Shown here: positions 53,722-63,944 of the stretch, piece after piece | Position numbering within the stretch: the first letter of the stretch is position 1 | How the letters are laid out: every line of letters starts with the position of its first letter | Origin: Arcobacteraceae bacterium | Lineage (GTDB): Bacteria > Campylobacterota > Campylobacteria > Campylobacterales > Arcobacteraceae | Direction: 5' to 3' | Length of the DNA: 64,000 bases | Assembly: GCA_023229945.1 (NCBI GenBank) | Contig: JALNYH010000009.1 | Coordinates: 8,416 to 72,415 of the forward strand | Program-made: the position numbers and the translations under genes | Notes under the pieces: model-generated | What the model saw: the letters and a program-made list of their open reading frames with translations, nothing else | Told to the model about the DNA's origin: nothing | Databases searched by the model: none

Positions 53722-55509
53722 ATGTGTGGAATAGTTGGCTCAAATTTTACCCCAAATACAAACCCAAATTTATTGCTACAAACAATGCAAAACAGAGGAC
53801 CTGACTCTCAAAACTATACTTTTATTAATGATCACTTTTTTGGGCATAGTAGATTAAGTATAATTGACTCAAAAAATATCCATGCAAACCAACCAATGGT
53901 ATTTGATGATATTGTAATAGTTTTTAATGGTACAATTTACAACTATCAAGAGTTGAATAAAACTGAAAATTTACAATGTATTACAAACAGTGATACTGAA
54001 ACCATATTAAGGCTTTATCAAAAATACAATACAGAATTTCTAAATATGCTAAATGGTGGATTTTCTTTTTGTATTTATGATATAAAAAAAGAACAATTCT
54101 TTTGTGCAAGAGATAGATATGGCAAAAAACCATTTTTTTATTATCATCAAAATGGTCAATTTATATTTAGTTCTTTAATCAAACCAATTCTTCAAATATT
54201 ACAAACAACTCCAAAGATAAGTAAAATTGGTTTAAATCAATACCTACAATACTTTGTACCTATAGAAACAAATACTATTTATCAAGATATATACAAATTA
54301 GAAGCAGGGTATTATTTGGTTTATAATTCATCAAGCAATTCCATATTTACGAAAAAATATTATAAAATAAATACAAAAAAAGAGATTTTCGATACAGACT
54401 TAGCTATAGACCTTATTCATAAAAATCTTCAAGATAGTATTAGCCAAAGAGTAATTGGAGATGAAAAGATTGCAACATTGCTTAGTGGTGGAGTTGATAG
54501 CTCATTAGTAAGTGCTATGTATGCAAAAATATCACAAAATAATATCAATACTTTTAGCATAGGATATGACGAATACAAAAAATATGATGAACTCAAATTT
54601 GCAAAAATAGTTTCAAAGCATATCAATTCAAACCACACTGAGATTTTACTCTCAAAAAATGAATTTATAGAAAACATAGATGAATCAATAGATATTTTAG
54701 GGCAACCTCATGGTGATAGTGCTGCAATACCTCTTCAAATACTAAGCCAAACAATAAACCAAATGGGATTTAAAGTAGTTTTAAGTGGGGAAGGGAGTGA
54801 TGAGCTTTTTTTAGGTTATCCAACTTATGCAAATATGAATAAATACCATAATTTTCAAACTTCTTTAACCACTTATCAAAAAGATTTCTTAAATACCATC
54901 GTACAATCACTTCAAAACAATACGAAAGAGAGTGAATACCTAAAAAGAGTAGTCAAAAATGACCCTCTTTATCAATCTTTTGGAGAAATTTTCAATGACT
55001 CTCAAAAAAGCAAGCTGCTACATAAGCCATATTTTTTTAGGCATGATACCAAAAATGATTTTATAAATCATATGAGTTTACTTGATTTGAAAATCTGGCT
55101 AGGAGATGCTCTTTTGTCAAAAGTAGATGGCATCACTTCACACAATGCAATAGAAGCACGAACTCCATTTTTGGATTTTTACCTTGTTGACAATGTATTC
55201 AAAATAGATACAAAAATAAAACTTGGAAATGAATCAAAACATATAATCAAACAAATTGCAAAAAATTATTTGCCATTAGAAATTGTATATAGATCTAAAA
55301 AAGGATTTTCAAATCCATCAAACGAATGGATACACACTGAATATGGTGATGAAATATTAAAACTTATTTTAAAAGTAAACAATGAGTGTAATTTTTTTAA
55401 AGATGATTATATCAATTTTATTTACACCCAATCAAAAAGTGGTAAATTTAGACAACATTTATGGTCTTTGTATATTTTTGCACGATGGTTTAATAAAACC
55501 TATTTGTAA
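53722..55509 (+). CDS. asnB: Asparagine synthase (glutamine-hydrolysing)
   Basis: 595 residues. The N-terminal amidotransferase has MCGIVG with Cys2 as nucleophile after Met removal, MQNRGPDSQ, HSRLSIID and the Asn in VFNGTIYN. The synthetase domain has the PP-loop LLSGGVDSSLVSAMY (about 253-268) and LSGEGSDELFLGYP. Makes asparagine from aspartate, Gln and ATP. Paralogues act in surface-sugar modification, but no such genes are here. One base after the AEC gene, so likely cotranscribed. Confidence 0.9.
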   Translation: MCGIVGSNFTPNTNPNLLLQTMQNRGPDSQNYTFINDHFFGHSRLSIIDSKNIHANQPMVFDDIVIVFNGTIYNYQELNKTENLQCITNSDTETILRLYQKYNTEFLNMLNGGFSFCIYDIKKEQFFCARDRYGKKPFFYYHQNGQFIFSSLIKPILQILQTTPKISKIGLNQYLQYFVPIETNTIYQDIYKLEAGYYLVYNSSSNSIFTKKYYKINTKKEIFDTDLAIDLIHKNLQDSISQRVIGDEKIATLLSGGVDSSLVSAMYAKISQNNINTFSIGYDEYKKYDELKFAKIVSKHINSNHTEILLSKNEFIENIDESIDILGQPHGDSAAIPLQILSQTINQMGFKVVLSGEGSDELFLGYPTYANMNKYHNFQTSLTTYQKDFLNTIVQSLQNNTKESEYLKRVVKNDPLYQSFGEIFNDSQKSKLLHKPYFFRHDTKNDFINHMSLLDLKIWLGDALLSKVDGITSHNAIEARTPFLDFYLVDNVFKIDTKIKLGNESKHIIKQIAKNYLPLEIVYRSKKGFSNPSNEWIHTEYGDEILKLILKVNNECNFFKDDYINFIYTQSKSGKFRQHLWSLYIFARWFNKTYL

Positions 55510-55549
55510 GCAATATAATACTAAAATTGTGAATAAATAAGGAGTCAAC

Positions 55550-56044
55550 ATGTTTGGAAAACTTAAATCAGCTATACTTAAATATGTTTTTTACACCTCA
55601 AAAAGACCAATACTCTTTTCTGATCTTTTATATATAAACAAACTTTTCAATGAAGGGATGCTTCTTGATGTAGAAAAACTTGGTGCGAGAATGAGGCTAA
55701 GTGCAACTTATATTGTATTTTTATTAATTTGGCATATTTTGATATTCTTACCTACCTTGATTTTTCACTCTGCACTTGTAAAGATGGATTGTCATTTATC
55801 AGTGATATTTGCAATTTTATTTACTGCAATATTTTTTGCAACTTTTTCTATATATAAAGAGTGGTTAATTGATGAATATTCAAAACAGAGAATAGAAAAT
55901 ACTTGGCATACTCATTTTCCTTTTTTTAATTATCAAGAATATAATCAAAAAGTATCTGAAATTTATTCAGAAGCATTAAGACTTGATATCCAAAAAAAAG
56001 AACTTGAAAAATTTGTAATGGATAAATTAATAGACACTGAATAA
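55550..56044 (+). CDS. Uncharacterised membrane protein, two helices
   Basis: 164 residues. A cytosolic N-terminal part (about 1-50), two helices (about 53-75 TYIVFLLIWHILIFLPTLIF and 83-103 LSVIFAILFTAIFFATFSIY), and a charged, helical C-terminal region (ISEIYSEALRLDIQKKELEKFVMDKLID). AAGGAG lies eight bases before the ATG. No recognised family; it sits between asnB and leuC. Confidence 0.7.
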   Translation: MFGKLKSAILKYVFYTSKRPILFSDLLYINKLFNEGMLLDVEKLGARMRLSATYIVFLLIWHILIFLPTLIFHSALVKMDCHLSVIFAILFTAIFFATFSIYKEWLIDEYSKQRIENTWHTHFPFFNYQEYNQKVSEIYSEALRLDIQKKELEKFVMDKLIDTE

Positions 56045-56114
56045 AGCGAATTAACTGATTTTTCAACTACATTTTGGTAGAATAAACAAAAATTATAACA
56101 ACTTAGGTAAATAA

Positions 56115-57380
56115 ATGGGACAAACAATAACTGAAAAAATATTTAGTGAGCATGTAGGCAAAGAAGTATATGCTGGTGAAATAATAAAATGTAAGATTGA
56201 CATGGTAATAGGAAATGATATAACAACTCCTATTTCAATCCATGCTTTTGAAGAAAGTGGAGCTACCAAATTAGCCAACCCTAATGGGTTTTGTATAGTA
56301 CTAGATCACTTTATACCTGCAAAAGATATAGCTTCAGCAAATCAAGCAAGAATCAGCCGAGATTTTGCAGCAAAACACAATATGAAACACTTTTTTGATG
56401 AAAAAGATATGGGTATAGAACATGCTCTTTTACCAGAAAAAGGGCTTGTAATCCCAGGTGATGTGATAATAGGTGCTGATAGCCATACATGTACGCATGG
56501 TGCTCTTGGAGCATTTAGTACTGGTATGGGAAGTACAGACTTAGCTTTTGCTATGGTTACAGGAACAAACTGGTTTAAAGTTCCAGAATCTATCAAAGTA
56601 GTATTTAGTGGTAAACCTAACCAATTCGTAACTGGAAAAGATTTAATACTAGAAATTATAAGAATTATTGGTGTTGATGGAGCTTTGTATAAAACTTTAG
56701 AATTCACTGGTGATACAATTGCCCATCTTTCAATGGATGATAGATTTGCACTTTGTAATATGGCTATTGAAGCTGGTGCCAAATCTGGAATAGTTGCATA
56801 TGATACTATCACTGAAGAATTTTTAAAAGATAAAAATCTAAGAGATACACCAAAGATTCACTATAGTGATGAAGATGCAACATATTGTCAAGTTTTAAAA
56901 ATTGATGTTGCAAATCTAGAACCAGTAATTGCTTACCCATTTTTACCAGAAAATGGTCATAGCATATCACAGGCTGTAAGTGATAATATAAGGATAGATC
57001 AAGTATTTATAGGAAGCTGTACAAATGGAAGACTTAGTGACTTACAAGTTGCAGCAGAAATTTTAGAAGGCAAAAAAGTAGCTCCTCATGTAAGAATGAT
57101 AGTAACTCCTGGTACTCAGAAAATACTTCGAGAAGCTACAAAATTAGGATATATTGATATTCTTGTAGATGCAGGTGCTGTCGTATCCAACCCCACATGT
57201 GGTGCCTGTCTTGGTGGATATATGGGAATTCTGGGAGATAATGAAGTTTGTATTTCTACAACAAACAGAAACTTTGTAGGAAGAATGGGAAGCAGAAGCT
57301 CAAAAGTATATTTGAGTAACTCAGCAGTTGCAGCTGCTAGTGCTATTAGCGGATACATTACAAATCCTTCGGATTTGTAA
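56115..57380 (+). CDS. leuC: 3-isopropylmalate dehydratase large subunit (LeuC/HacA type)
   Basis: 421 residues, the shorter LeuC/HacA form. Cluster cysteines are in IGSCTNGR (one) and NPTCGACLGG (two), and GADSHTCTHGALGAFSTGMGSTD is the substrate-site text. Converts 2- to 3-isopropylmalate with LeuD in leucine synthesis. LeuD is not next to it in view. Ends in a short hairpin (ACAAATCC-TTC-GGATTTGT, 57360-57378). Homoaconitase activity is possible in this subfamily. Confidence 0.9.
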   Translation: MGQTITEKIFSEHVGKEVYAGEIIKCKIDMVIGNDITTPISIHAFEESGATKLANPNGFCIVLDHFIPAKDIASANQARISRDFAAKHNMKHFFDEKDMGIEHALLPEKGLVIPGDVIIGADSHTCTHGALGAFSTGMGSTDLAFAMVTGTNWFKVPESIKVVFSGKPNQFVTGKDLILEIIRIIGVDGALYKTLEFTGDTIAHLSMDDRFALCNMAIEAGAKSGIVAYDTITEEFLKDKNLRDTPKIHYSDEDATYCQVLKIDVANLEPVIAYPFLPENGHSISQAVSDNIRIDQVFIGSCTNGRLSDLQVAAEILEGKKVAPHVRMIVTPGTQKILREATKLGYIDILVDAGAVVSNPTCGACLGGYMGILGDNEVCISTTNRNFVGRMGSRSSKVYLSNSAVAAASAISGYITNPSDL

Positions 57381-57440
57381 ATTTTGAATTATAAATGTTG
57401 AATGCTTAATGTTTAATTCAAAATTCAAAATTCAAAATTT
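57378..57440. repeat. TTCAAAA tandem repeat between leuC and mobA
   Basis: Low-complexity sequence with three tandem ATTCAAA-type heptads (about 57416-57439). The reading of mobA runs through it, giving NSKFKIQNLTLK as the predicted N-terminus. Confidence 0.5.
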
Positions 57441-58017
57441 AACATTAAAAAGCATCCCTTGTGTTATACTAAGTGGTGGTAAAAGTTCTCGAATGGGACA
57501 AGATAAATCTCTTCTCCCATTTGGAGGATATTCTTCTATGATTGAGTATCAATACTCAAGACTCAAACCTTATTTCAAAGAAATTTATATATCATCAAAA
57601 AGCAACAAATTTGACTTTGATGCGAATATTATATATGACAATCATGAAATATACTCCCCAATGATAGCTCTGAAATCAATATTTGAGTATTTGGAAAATG
57701 AAGAAAAAGTTTTTATAATAACTGTTGATACACCCCTTGTATCATTGGAATCTATAGAAACTATAATCTCAAATTCATCTAATTATGATGCAACCATAGC
57801 TAAAACCACTTCAAAGACTCACAATTTATGTGGAGTTTTTACACACTCACTATGCACTAATATTTCACAACTACTCACAGATGATATTCACAAAATCAAT
57901 TACTTACTAAAACTTTCAAATGTAAATTATATTATTTTTGACTACGATAACGAGTTTATCAATATAAATGAACATTATGAATATAAGAATTTACTTTCTA
58001 TTTATAAGTTAGACTAA
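57409..58017 (+). CDS. mobA: Molybdenum cofactor guanylyltransferase
   Basis: 202 residues. ILSGGKSSRMGQDKSLLPFGG (about 21-41) is the nucleotidyltransferase signature, and TVDTPLVSLESIE holds the metal Asp. Transfers GMP to Mo-molybdopterin to make MGD for DMSO-reductase-family enzymes. The first about 15 codons are made of a TTCAAAA repeat and no SD precedes the ATG at 57409, so the true start may be elsewhere or the repeat has been adopted as N-terminus. Confidence 0.85.
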   Translation: MFNSKFKIQNLTLKSIPCVILSGGKSSRMGQDKSLLPFGGYSSMIEYQYSRLKPYFKEIYISSKSNKFDFDANIIYDNHEIYSPMIALKSIFEYLENEEKVFIITVDTPLVSLESIETIISNSSNYDATIAKTTSKTHNLCGVFTHSLCTNISQLLTDDIHKINYLLKLSNVNYIIFDYDNEFININEHYEYKNLLSIYKLD

Positions 58018-58126
58018 TAATACTTATTAAATTTATTCTTCAGGTTTTAAGTTATATATTATTTGAGTTATGGTAAGCTTTCCTTAAGTTTTTAACGAAA
58101 ATTAATATTCCAGAAAGGATTTATCT

Positions 58127-59614
58127 ATGACAAACGAAAAAGAGTTAAACAATATCATAGAAGCAATTGATGCTCAAATGAGAAAAGATGGTATTTCAAG
58201 AAGAGATGCTCTAAAAATGGCGGGTGTTAGTTCGGCTGCACTTATGATGGGTAGTACTACTGCATCAGCTGCTACTCCTGCAATGGCAAGTAGTGCTAAA
58301 GGTAAAATAGTAATAGTTGGTGGTGGACTTGCAGGTGTTGCAACTGCTGCAAAACTTAAAAATACTTTATCAAATCCAGATATTACAATCATTGAGCCAA
58401 ATCCTATGTCTGTTTCATATCAACCAGGTCAAACATTGGTTGCTTCAGGAATCTGGAAACAATCTGATATTACATACAATACAAAAGATTTCATGCCAAG
58501 TGGTGTAAATTGGATTCAAGATAAAGCAATAGAATTTGATCCAGAAAACAATCAAGTAAAAACTGCTGGCGGACAAACTATTAGTTATGATTTCTTAGTA
58601 GTTGCTGCTGGTCTTGTACTTGATTTTGGTGGAATCAAAGGATTAGAAGAAGTTGGTGATGTTTATTCTTTAGATAAAACTGATGCGGCAAGAGCACAAA
58701 AAATACTTGGTAAAGATGGTCTTTGCTCAATCTATTTTTCTGATGGTGCAGTGGACACTTGGACACAAATGCAAAAATTAGTTGCAGATGCAAAATCTGG
58801 CAAAAAAGTAAAAGCTGTTTTCCCAGAACCTCATACTGCATTTAAATGTGGTGGAGCTCAAAAGAAAATGACAAACCTTGTAGATGCTAGATTAAATGAA
58901 GCAAAAGCTAGAGCAAATGCAGATTTAAGCTTCTATACAAATGGTGGAAAACTATTTGGTGTACCAATTTATCATGATGCAATTGATGCTCAAATGAAAG
59001 CTAGAAATGTAGCTGTAAACTATTCTCATAAATTTGTAGAAGTAGATCCATCTAATAAAATTGCTATTTTTGAAAAACATTGGAAAGAAAAAGTTTGGGA
59101 TGCTGAATTAGAAATTGAAGATGAAGTAACAAGAACTCAAAGAATTGAAGCTGAGTATGATTTTTGTCATGTGATCCCACCACAAAAAGCACCAAAAGAG
59201 ATTGCTAATTCTCCAATAGGTTCTGGTGCAGGTTGGGTTCCAGTAGATAAATATACGCTACAACACTTAAAATATCCAAATGTATTCTCACTTGGTGACG
59301 TTGCTGCTGTTCCACTAGGAAAAACTGGTGGAAGTGCTAGAAAACAATACAATGTACTTGTAGAAAACTTAGTAGCTACTATGGAAGGTAAAGCAATGAC
59401 TGCTAAATATGATGGATATACTGTTTGTCCATTAATTACAAGCATTGGTACAGTTATGATGGCTGAGTTCAAATGGAATCCAGATGGTCCAGGTGCTGTT
59501 GCAGCTCCTTCATTCCCACTAGACCCTGCTCAAGAAAGATGGGTAATGTGGTTATTAAAAGCTTATATGCTAAAACCAATGACAATGTATGGTATGTTAT
59601 CAGGTCGTGCATAA
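58127..59614 (+). CDS. Tat-exported sulfide:quinone reductase / flavocytochrome c-type flavoprotein
   Basis: 495 residues. A Tat signal SRRDALKMAG (24-33) followed by a small-residue stretch sends the folded FAD protein to the periplasm. GKIVIVGGGLAGVATAAKL (59-77) binds FAD. Cysteines at 200, 241 (FKCGGAQKK), 347 (FCHVIPP) and 434 (TVCPLITS) include candidates for the redox pair. NVFSLGDVAAVP is the second FAD motif. It oxidises sulfide, passing electrons to quinone or a cytochrome; FccA is not adjacent. AAAGG precedes the ATG and a terminator follows. Confidence 0.85.
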   Translation: MTNEKELNNIIEAIDAQMRKDGISRRDALKMAGVSSAALMMGSTTASAATPAMASSAKGKIVIVGGGLAGVATAAKLKNTLSNPDITIIEPNPMSVSYQPGQTLVASGIWKQSDITYNTKDFMPSGVNWIQDKAIEFDPENNQVKTAGGQTISYDFLVVAAGLVLDFGGIKGLEEVGDVYSLDKTDAARAQKILGKDGLCSIYFSDGAVDTWTQMQKLVADAKSGKKVKAVFPEPHTAFKCGGAQKKMTNLVDARLNEAKARANADLSFYTNGGKLFGVPIYHDAIDAQMKARNVAVNYSHKFVEVDPSNKIAIFEKHWKEKVWDAELEIEDEVTRTQRIEAEYDFCHVIPPQKAPKEIANSPIGSGAGWVPVDKYTLQHLKYPNVFSLGDVAAVPLGKTGGSARKQYNVLVENLVATMEGKAMTAKYDGYTVCPLITSIGTVMMAEFKWNPDGPGAVAAPSFPLDPAQERWVMWLLKAYMLKPMTMYGMLSGRA

Positions 59615-59638
59615 TTAGTTCTTTTAGCTAATTTATAG

Positions 59639-59644
59639 TATAAT
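59639..59644 (+). promoter_or_regulatory. -10 element between SQR-like gene and small membrane gene
   Basis: A TATAAT match only five bases before a strong terminator hairpin. It may drive the small membrane gene or be chance in AT-rich DNA. Confidence 0.3.
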
Positions 59645-59648
59645 CCAG

Positions 59649-59676
59649 CCCTCAAGTTAAACCTTGAGGGTTTTTT
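59649..59676 (+). terminator. Terminator of SQR-like gene
   Basis: CCCTCAAG-TTAAAC-CTTGAGGG followed by TTTTTT, 35 bases past the stop. Confidence 0.9.
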
Positions 59677-59724
59677 AATGTCTAAAAACTTTTTAGACCA
59701 AATCTTTAATGGAGTAATATTAGT

Positions 59725-59946
59725 ATGAAAAAAGAGTTGATTATAATCTTAGTAATATTTCTAGTAGCTACACTAGGAATGCATCATAAAGAGTGGTTAT
59801 CACATCCTATTGAGCATATTATGCATTTGCCTAAAGCTGGGGCATTTGGTTTTGGAGCATTTCATCCAATCATTTTTAGTATTTTGATTTATGTGTTTTT
59901 ATGGATTCCAAGAGGAATAATAAGCTTATTTAAAAAGAAAAAGTAA
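59725..59946 (+). CDS. Small membrane protein, unknown
   Basis: 73 residues: a first helix (ELIIILVIFLVATLGM), a middle part rich in His (HHKEWLSHPIEHIMHLP), a second helix (IIFSILIYVFLWIPRGIISLF) and a Lys-rich end. GGAG precedes the ATG at about 11 bases. Several His facing one side could bind metal or haem, but this is speculation. It lies between two terminators, so it is a transcription unit of its own. Confidence 0.65.
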   Translation: MKKELIIILVIFLVATLGMHHKEWLSHPIEHIMHLPKAGAFGFGAFHPIIFSILIYVFLWIPRGIISLFKKKK

Positions 59947-59949
59947 TAA

Positions 59950-59982
59950 AAAAAGGGAAGGTATCAAATACCTTCCCTTTTT
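59950..59982. terminator. Bidirectional terminator
   Basis: AAAAAGGGAAGGTAT-CAA-ATACCTTCCCTTTTT, a 15-bp stem that ends both the small membrane gene and the convergent rplT operon. Confidence 0.9.
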
Positions 59983-60002
59983 AAAGAATGTTATACAAAA
60001 GA

Positions 60003-60359
60003 TTAAGCTAAAGCTTTCTTTGCACTTACTACAACTGAACTAAACGCAGCCGCATCATTCATAGCCATATCAGCTAAGATTTTTCTATCTAGCTCTATAC
60101 CAGCCATTTTAAGACCATTCATAAATCTTGAATAATTAATATCATTTAATCTACAAGCAGCATTTATTCTAACAATCCAAAGACTTCTCATATCTCTTTT
60201 TTTCTGTCTTCTGTCTCTAAAAGCATATACCAAGCTTCTTTCTAACTGCTCTTTAGCTTTTCTAAAGTGTTTTCTTCTACCACTAAAAAAACCTTTTGCA
60301 GCTTTTAAAACTTTTTTATGTCTTCTTCTTCTTACGATTCCTGTTTTAACTCTAGGCAT
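60003..60359 (-). CDS. rplT: 50S ribosomal protein L20
   Basis: 118 residues; [29 protein letters not shown] and [23 protein letters not shown] are L20 text. In E. coli L20 represses its own operon by binding mRNA that mimics 23S rRNA. Confidence 0.97.
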   Translation of the reverse strand: MPRVKTGIVRRRRHKKVLKAAKGFFSGRRKHFRKAKEQLERSLVYAFRDRRQKKRDMRSLWIVRINAACRLNDINYSRFMNGLKMAGIELDRKILADMAMNDAAAFSSVVVSAKKALA

Positions 60360-60460
60360 GTTTTCTCCTTTACCCTTATTATCTCTTAGGTGTCAGCATT
60401 GGCTGAACTTTTCCACAAAATGTGGAGTTACTTTTAAAAAACTGTTAGAAAGGTTGCTTA
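60360..60460 (-). promoter_or_regulatory. Structured rpmI-rplT spacer
   Basis: About 100 bases with two hairpins on the minus strand: TCCACA-TTT-TGTGGA (60412-60426) and TCAGC-CAAT-GCTGA (about 60393-60406). Long for a ribosomal spacer, so an L20-type control element is possible. Confidence 0.35.
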
Positions 60461-60658
60461 TTAAGCACAACCCAACATTTTTTTAACTCTACTTACATCA
60501 ACAGATGCAACTACTTTTGGTCCTCTTAGGTTTCTTTTTCTTTTTTGAGTCATTTTAGTTAAAATATGACTTCTAAAAGCAGCTCCTCTTTTGATTGAAC
60601 CATTTTTTTTCACTTTAAATCTCTTTAAAGCGCCGCTTACAGATTTCATCTTTGGCAT
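60461..60658 (-). CDS. rpmI: 50S ribosomal protein L35
   Basis: 65 residues, the standard length: [36 protein letters not shown]. Located between infC and rplT, separated from infC by 154 bases that may contain its own promoter. Confidence 0.96.
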   Translation of the reverse strand: MPKMKSVSGALKRFKVKKNGSIKRGAAFRSHILTKMTQKRKRNLRGPKVVASVDVSRVKKMLGCA

Positions 60659-60812
60659 TGTTAGTTCTCCTTCTTTTTTCTCTCTATTTGTAATAATTTA
60701 TTTTATAGTCAATAGAAAAGTTTGTGATTTTACTTAAATTTTACTTAAAAGTTGATTAAATAAGAACTAGTATTCCACAAATCCATATAAACTATCAACC
60801 ATAAAGCAAAAA

Positions 60813-61340
60813 CTATTTAGCTTTTGGCAAAATCATCATATTGACATATCTACCTTCAAGCTTAGGCTCTTTATCCATCACCCCAATATCTTCTACCATA
60901 GACCATACACGATTAAGAACTTCTACACCAGCTTCAGGTTGTGCCATTTCACGACCTTTGAGAAAAACTCTAAATCTTACATGATTTCCTTCTTCTAAGA
61001 ATTCTCTAGCATGTTTTACTTTATAAGATACATCATTTTCAGCTATTTTTACAGAAAGTTTTATCTCTTTTACAACAATAACTTTTTGTTTTTTCTTAGC
61101 CTCTTTTTTCTTTTTCTCTAGTTGATATTTAAATTTCCCATAATTCATAATTTTACAAACTGGTGGCTTCCCATCAGGTGCAATACAAACTAAATCCAAG
61201 TTTAAACCATCAGCGATTTTTTGAGCTTCATATGAACTAATTAGTCCATACTGAGTGCCATCATCTCCTAAACATCTAACTTCTTTGAAGTTAATAGCTT
61301 CGTTCATTAAAACATCGTCTTTGTTATCTTTATGATTCAA
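60813..61340 (-). CDS. infC: Translation initiation factor IF-3
   Basis: 175 residues. [72 protein letters not shown] is IF3-N plus linker. The start is TTG 61340, which overlaps the thrS stop as TTGA; GAGG lies seven bases upstream. A non-AUG start is the known target of IF3 self-control in E. coli (AUU there). Met12 would be a late alternative. Confidence 0.95.
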   Translation of the reverse strand: MNHKDNKDDVLMNEAINFKEVRCLGDDGTQYGLISSYEAQKIADGLNLDLVCIAPDGKPPVCKIMNYGKFKYQLEKKKKEAKKKQKVIVVKEIKLSVKIAENDVSYKVKHAREFLEEGNHVRFRVFLKGREMAQPEAGVEVLNRVWSMVEDIGVMDKEPKLEGRYVNMMILPKAK

Positions 61341-63145
61341 ATTTCATCCTCACTTTTTATTTGTTTTAGCATATCTATAAACTCGACTCTCGTCAAGTTG
61401 CTTTGTTCTCTTTTTCTTCTATCTCTTAATGCTATTAGATTATTTTCAACTTCATTATCACCAATTACTACTATCATAGGAACTCTTTGCTTTTCAGCAG
61501 TTCTTATTCTTTTATTCAAACTATCATTTTTATCATATATATCACTATCTATTTCAAGTGCAAGTAGCTCTTTTCGTAGCTCCTTAGCGTATGCTACATG
61601 AGACTCAGCTATAGGGATGAAAATTACTTGAGTTGGAGCTATTACAAATGGAAACTCTCCAGCATAATGTTCTGTAAGTATTCCAATAAATCTCTCAAAT
61701 GAGCCAAGTATTGCACGGTGAATCATTACAGGTTGAGCTTTTGTATTATCTTCTGTAATATACTCAACACCAAATCTTGAAGGTAAATTCATATCAACTT
61801 GAATAGTACCGCATTGCCATTTTCTTCCAATAGCATCAAGTATCTTAATATCTATTTTTGGGCCATAAAATGCTCCACCACCCTCATCTATTCCATAAGT
61901 GTAGCCATTTTCATCTAAAGCATCCATGATACCTTTTGTAGTAGTCTCCCAAAACGCATCATCACCGATTGCTTTTTTAGGTTTTGTAGATACTTCCATT
62001 TCATATGGGAAATCAAATTTCTTCATAAGTTTATCTACAAATTCAAGAACTTCTATGATTACATCCTTTACTTGTGAAGGAGTACAGAAAATATGTGCAT
62101 CATCTTGAGTAAATTCTCTTACCCTAAAAAGTCCATGCATAACACCTGATTTTTCATGACGATGTACTACACCATATTCAAAAAACTTCATAGGTAAATC
62201 TCTATAAGAAACTAGTGAATTCTTAAATATTTGAATATGACCCACACAGTTCATAGGTTTTATACCATATTCTTGTCCATCAATTTCAGTAAAATACATA
62301 TTTTCTTTATAATTTTGATAGTGTCCGCTTGTTTGCCATTGATTAGCTTTTAGTATCTCAGGACCCCTAACTGGCTCATAATCTCTTATTCTATGTGCTT
62401 TATAAAGAAGTTTTTCTAATTTTCCTCTAAGTCTTGCACCATTTGGAAGCCAAAGTGGAAGCCCAGCTCCAATTTCTTCATTGAATGCAAAAAGTCCAAG
62501 TTCAACTCCTAGCTTTCTATGATCTCTCTTTTTTGCTTCTTCTAGCATAGTTACATAGTTTTTAAGTTCACCTTTGTCAAAAAAAGCAATACCATAAATC
62601 CTTGTAATCATCTCATTCTCTTCATCGCCACCAAGATATGCACCAGCTATTCTTGTCAGTTTGAAGTTTCTAATATATTTTGTATTTGGAAGATGTGGTC
62701 CACGACAAAGGTCTTCAAAATCGCCTTGTTTATAAATAGTTAATTTATCGCTTTGGATATTTTTCAGTACTGCTTGCTTTAGTTCATCGTTAGCAAATTT
62801 CGTTTCAATTTCTTCTCTTGAAGCTTCATATTTTGTAATTTCTTGCTTTTGAGATGCAAGCTCTACCATCTTTTTTTCAATAGTTGGCAAATCTTCGTCA
62901 CTAATTTTACTATTTACTTTAAAATCATAGTAAAACCCCTCTTTTACAGTAGGTCCAACAAAAAACTTAGCCTCTGGATAAAGCTCTTTTATAGCTTGTG
63001 CCATAAGATGTGCAGTTGAATGTCTCAATATCTCCAAAGCTTCTTTAGAGCTATCAGCAACGATAGCATCACCATCTATTCCCAAATCAGCGGCTGTTTG
63101 TAAATCATATATCACGCCACTATTTATCAAACCAATTTTGTCCAA
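61337..63145 (-). CDS. thrS: Threonyl-tRNA synthetase
   Basis: 602 residues, class II. The editing domain has [10 protein letters not shown] and the late HxxxC region ([13 protein letters not shown]). The catalytic core has MNCVGH (zinc Cys), [28 protein letters not shown] and [17 protein letters not shown]. The N-terminal TGS domain is shortened by about 40 residues relative to E. coli, as in Campylobacterota. First gene of thrS-infC-(rpmI-rplT). Confidence 0.96.
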   Translation of the reverse strand: MDKIGLINSGVIYDLQTAADLGIDGDAIVADSSKEALEILRHSTAHLMAQAIKELYPEAKFFVGPTVKEGFYYDFKVNSKISDEDLPTIEKKMVELASQKQEITKYEASREEIETKFANDELKQAVLKNIQSDKLTIYKQGDFEDLCRGPHLPNTKYIRNFKLTRIAGAYLGGDEENEMITRIYGIAFFDKGELKNYVTMLEEAKKRDHRKLGVELGLFAFNEEIGAGLPLWLPNGARLRGKLEKLLYKAHRIRDYEPVRGPEILKANQWQTSGHYQNYKENMYFTEIDGQEYGIKPMNCVGHIQIFKNSLVSYRDLPMKFFEYGVVHRHEKSGVMHGLFRVREFTQDDAHIFCTPSQVKDVIIEVLEFVDKLMKKFDFPYEMEVSTKPKKAIGDDAFWETTTKGIMDALDENGYTYGIDEGGGAFYGPKIDIKILDAIGRKWQCGTIQVDMNLPSRFGVEYITEDNTKAQPVMIHRAILGSFERFIGILTEHYAGEFPFVIAPTQVIFIPIAESHVAYAKELRKELLALEIDSDIYDKNDSLNKRIRTAEKQRVPMIVVIGDNEVENNLIALRDRRKREQSNLTRVEFIDMLKQIKSEDEI

Positions 63146-63233
63146 TAAAATCCTTTTTTATAAAAATTTTTCAATTAACCACTATTTTATCTTAATATAA
63201 CTTAAAAGTATTATTAAACCACATAATAAATAG

Positions 63234-63923
63234 TTATTTTGCTACTATATCACCAAATAACAAGACATCTTTTAATATTGCAGTTTTACATAAGCCATCA
63301 AAATCTTGCTCTATCAAAAGTTCACCCCTAGAACTTGAAAAAATAGGTTGATTTAAATAGACTTTAAATCTATTATCACCTAATTTCAAAATATTTGTAA
63401 TACCTTTATTTTTATCATTTCCCACACCAATAAACTCTACTTCTTCATTCAAATTCAATGTTGGTAAAATATCTTTTAAATTAAAAAACAAAGATAAAAT
63501 ATCATTATTTGAGTAATATTCCAAAATCTCCTCAGAATTTGAACTCTTCTCATTTTTACTCTTCCTATTTTTTATCAATAAAATAGATTTTTTACTATGA
63601 TTAAATAAGTATATACTTTCTCTTGATTTAGAATTAGTAGCTGAAAATTTCCTAAACCTATCAGGAACAAAAAAACCATCTACAATTTCCCCTTTACTTT
63701 CATATACTTCAAATCTATTATTGCTCAAAAAATTAGCAAAACCTACAGTTTTGGCTTCAATAGTAGCAACATATGTTTTATTATCAGTATCCACAATTAA
63801 TTTTGCATTAGAAATACCTAAATTTGAGAAAATTCCATAAGATATAGCATAGCTTCGTTCAAGAATTTTGATATCAGAAAATGAAGTTGTAAAGATTAAT
63901 ATTAATAAAAGGAAGTATTTCAT
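63234..63923 (-). CDS. Secreted DUF3108-like protein
   Basis: 229 residues with a signal peptide (MKYFLLLILIFTTSFS). Beta-rich periplasmic domain with YAISYGIFSNLGISNAKLIV, NRFEVYESKGEIVDGFFVPDRFRKF and FDGLCKTAILKDVLLFGDIVAK. This resembles DUF3108, a family of envelope proteins of unknown role. Ends 88 bases before thrS. Confidence 0.65.
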   Translation of the reverse strand: MKYFLLLILIFTTSFSDIKILERSYAISYGIFSNLGISNAKLIVDTDNKTYVATIEAKTVGFANFLSNNRFEVYESKGEIVDGFFVPDRFRKFSATNSKSRESIYLFNHSKKSILLIKNRKSKNEKSSNSEEILEYYSNNDILSLFFNLKDILPTLNLNEEVEFIGVGNDKNKGITNILKLGDNRFKVYLNQPIFSSSRGELLIEQDFDGLCKTAILKDVLLFGDIVAK

Positions 63924-63944
63924 AGGATAATTATAGCATAAGTT

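Noticed and set aside
57416..57440. Tandem TTCAAAA units as a possible CRISPR or origin repeat
   Set aside because: Seven-base units without spacers and without DnaA boxes; simple low-complexity DNA.
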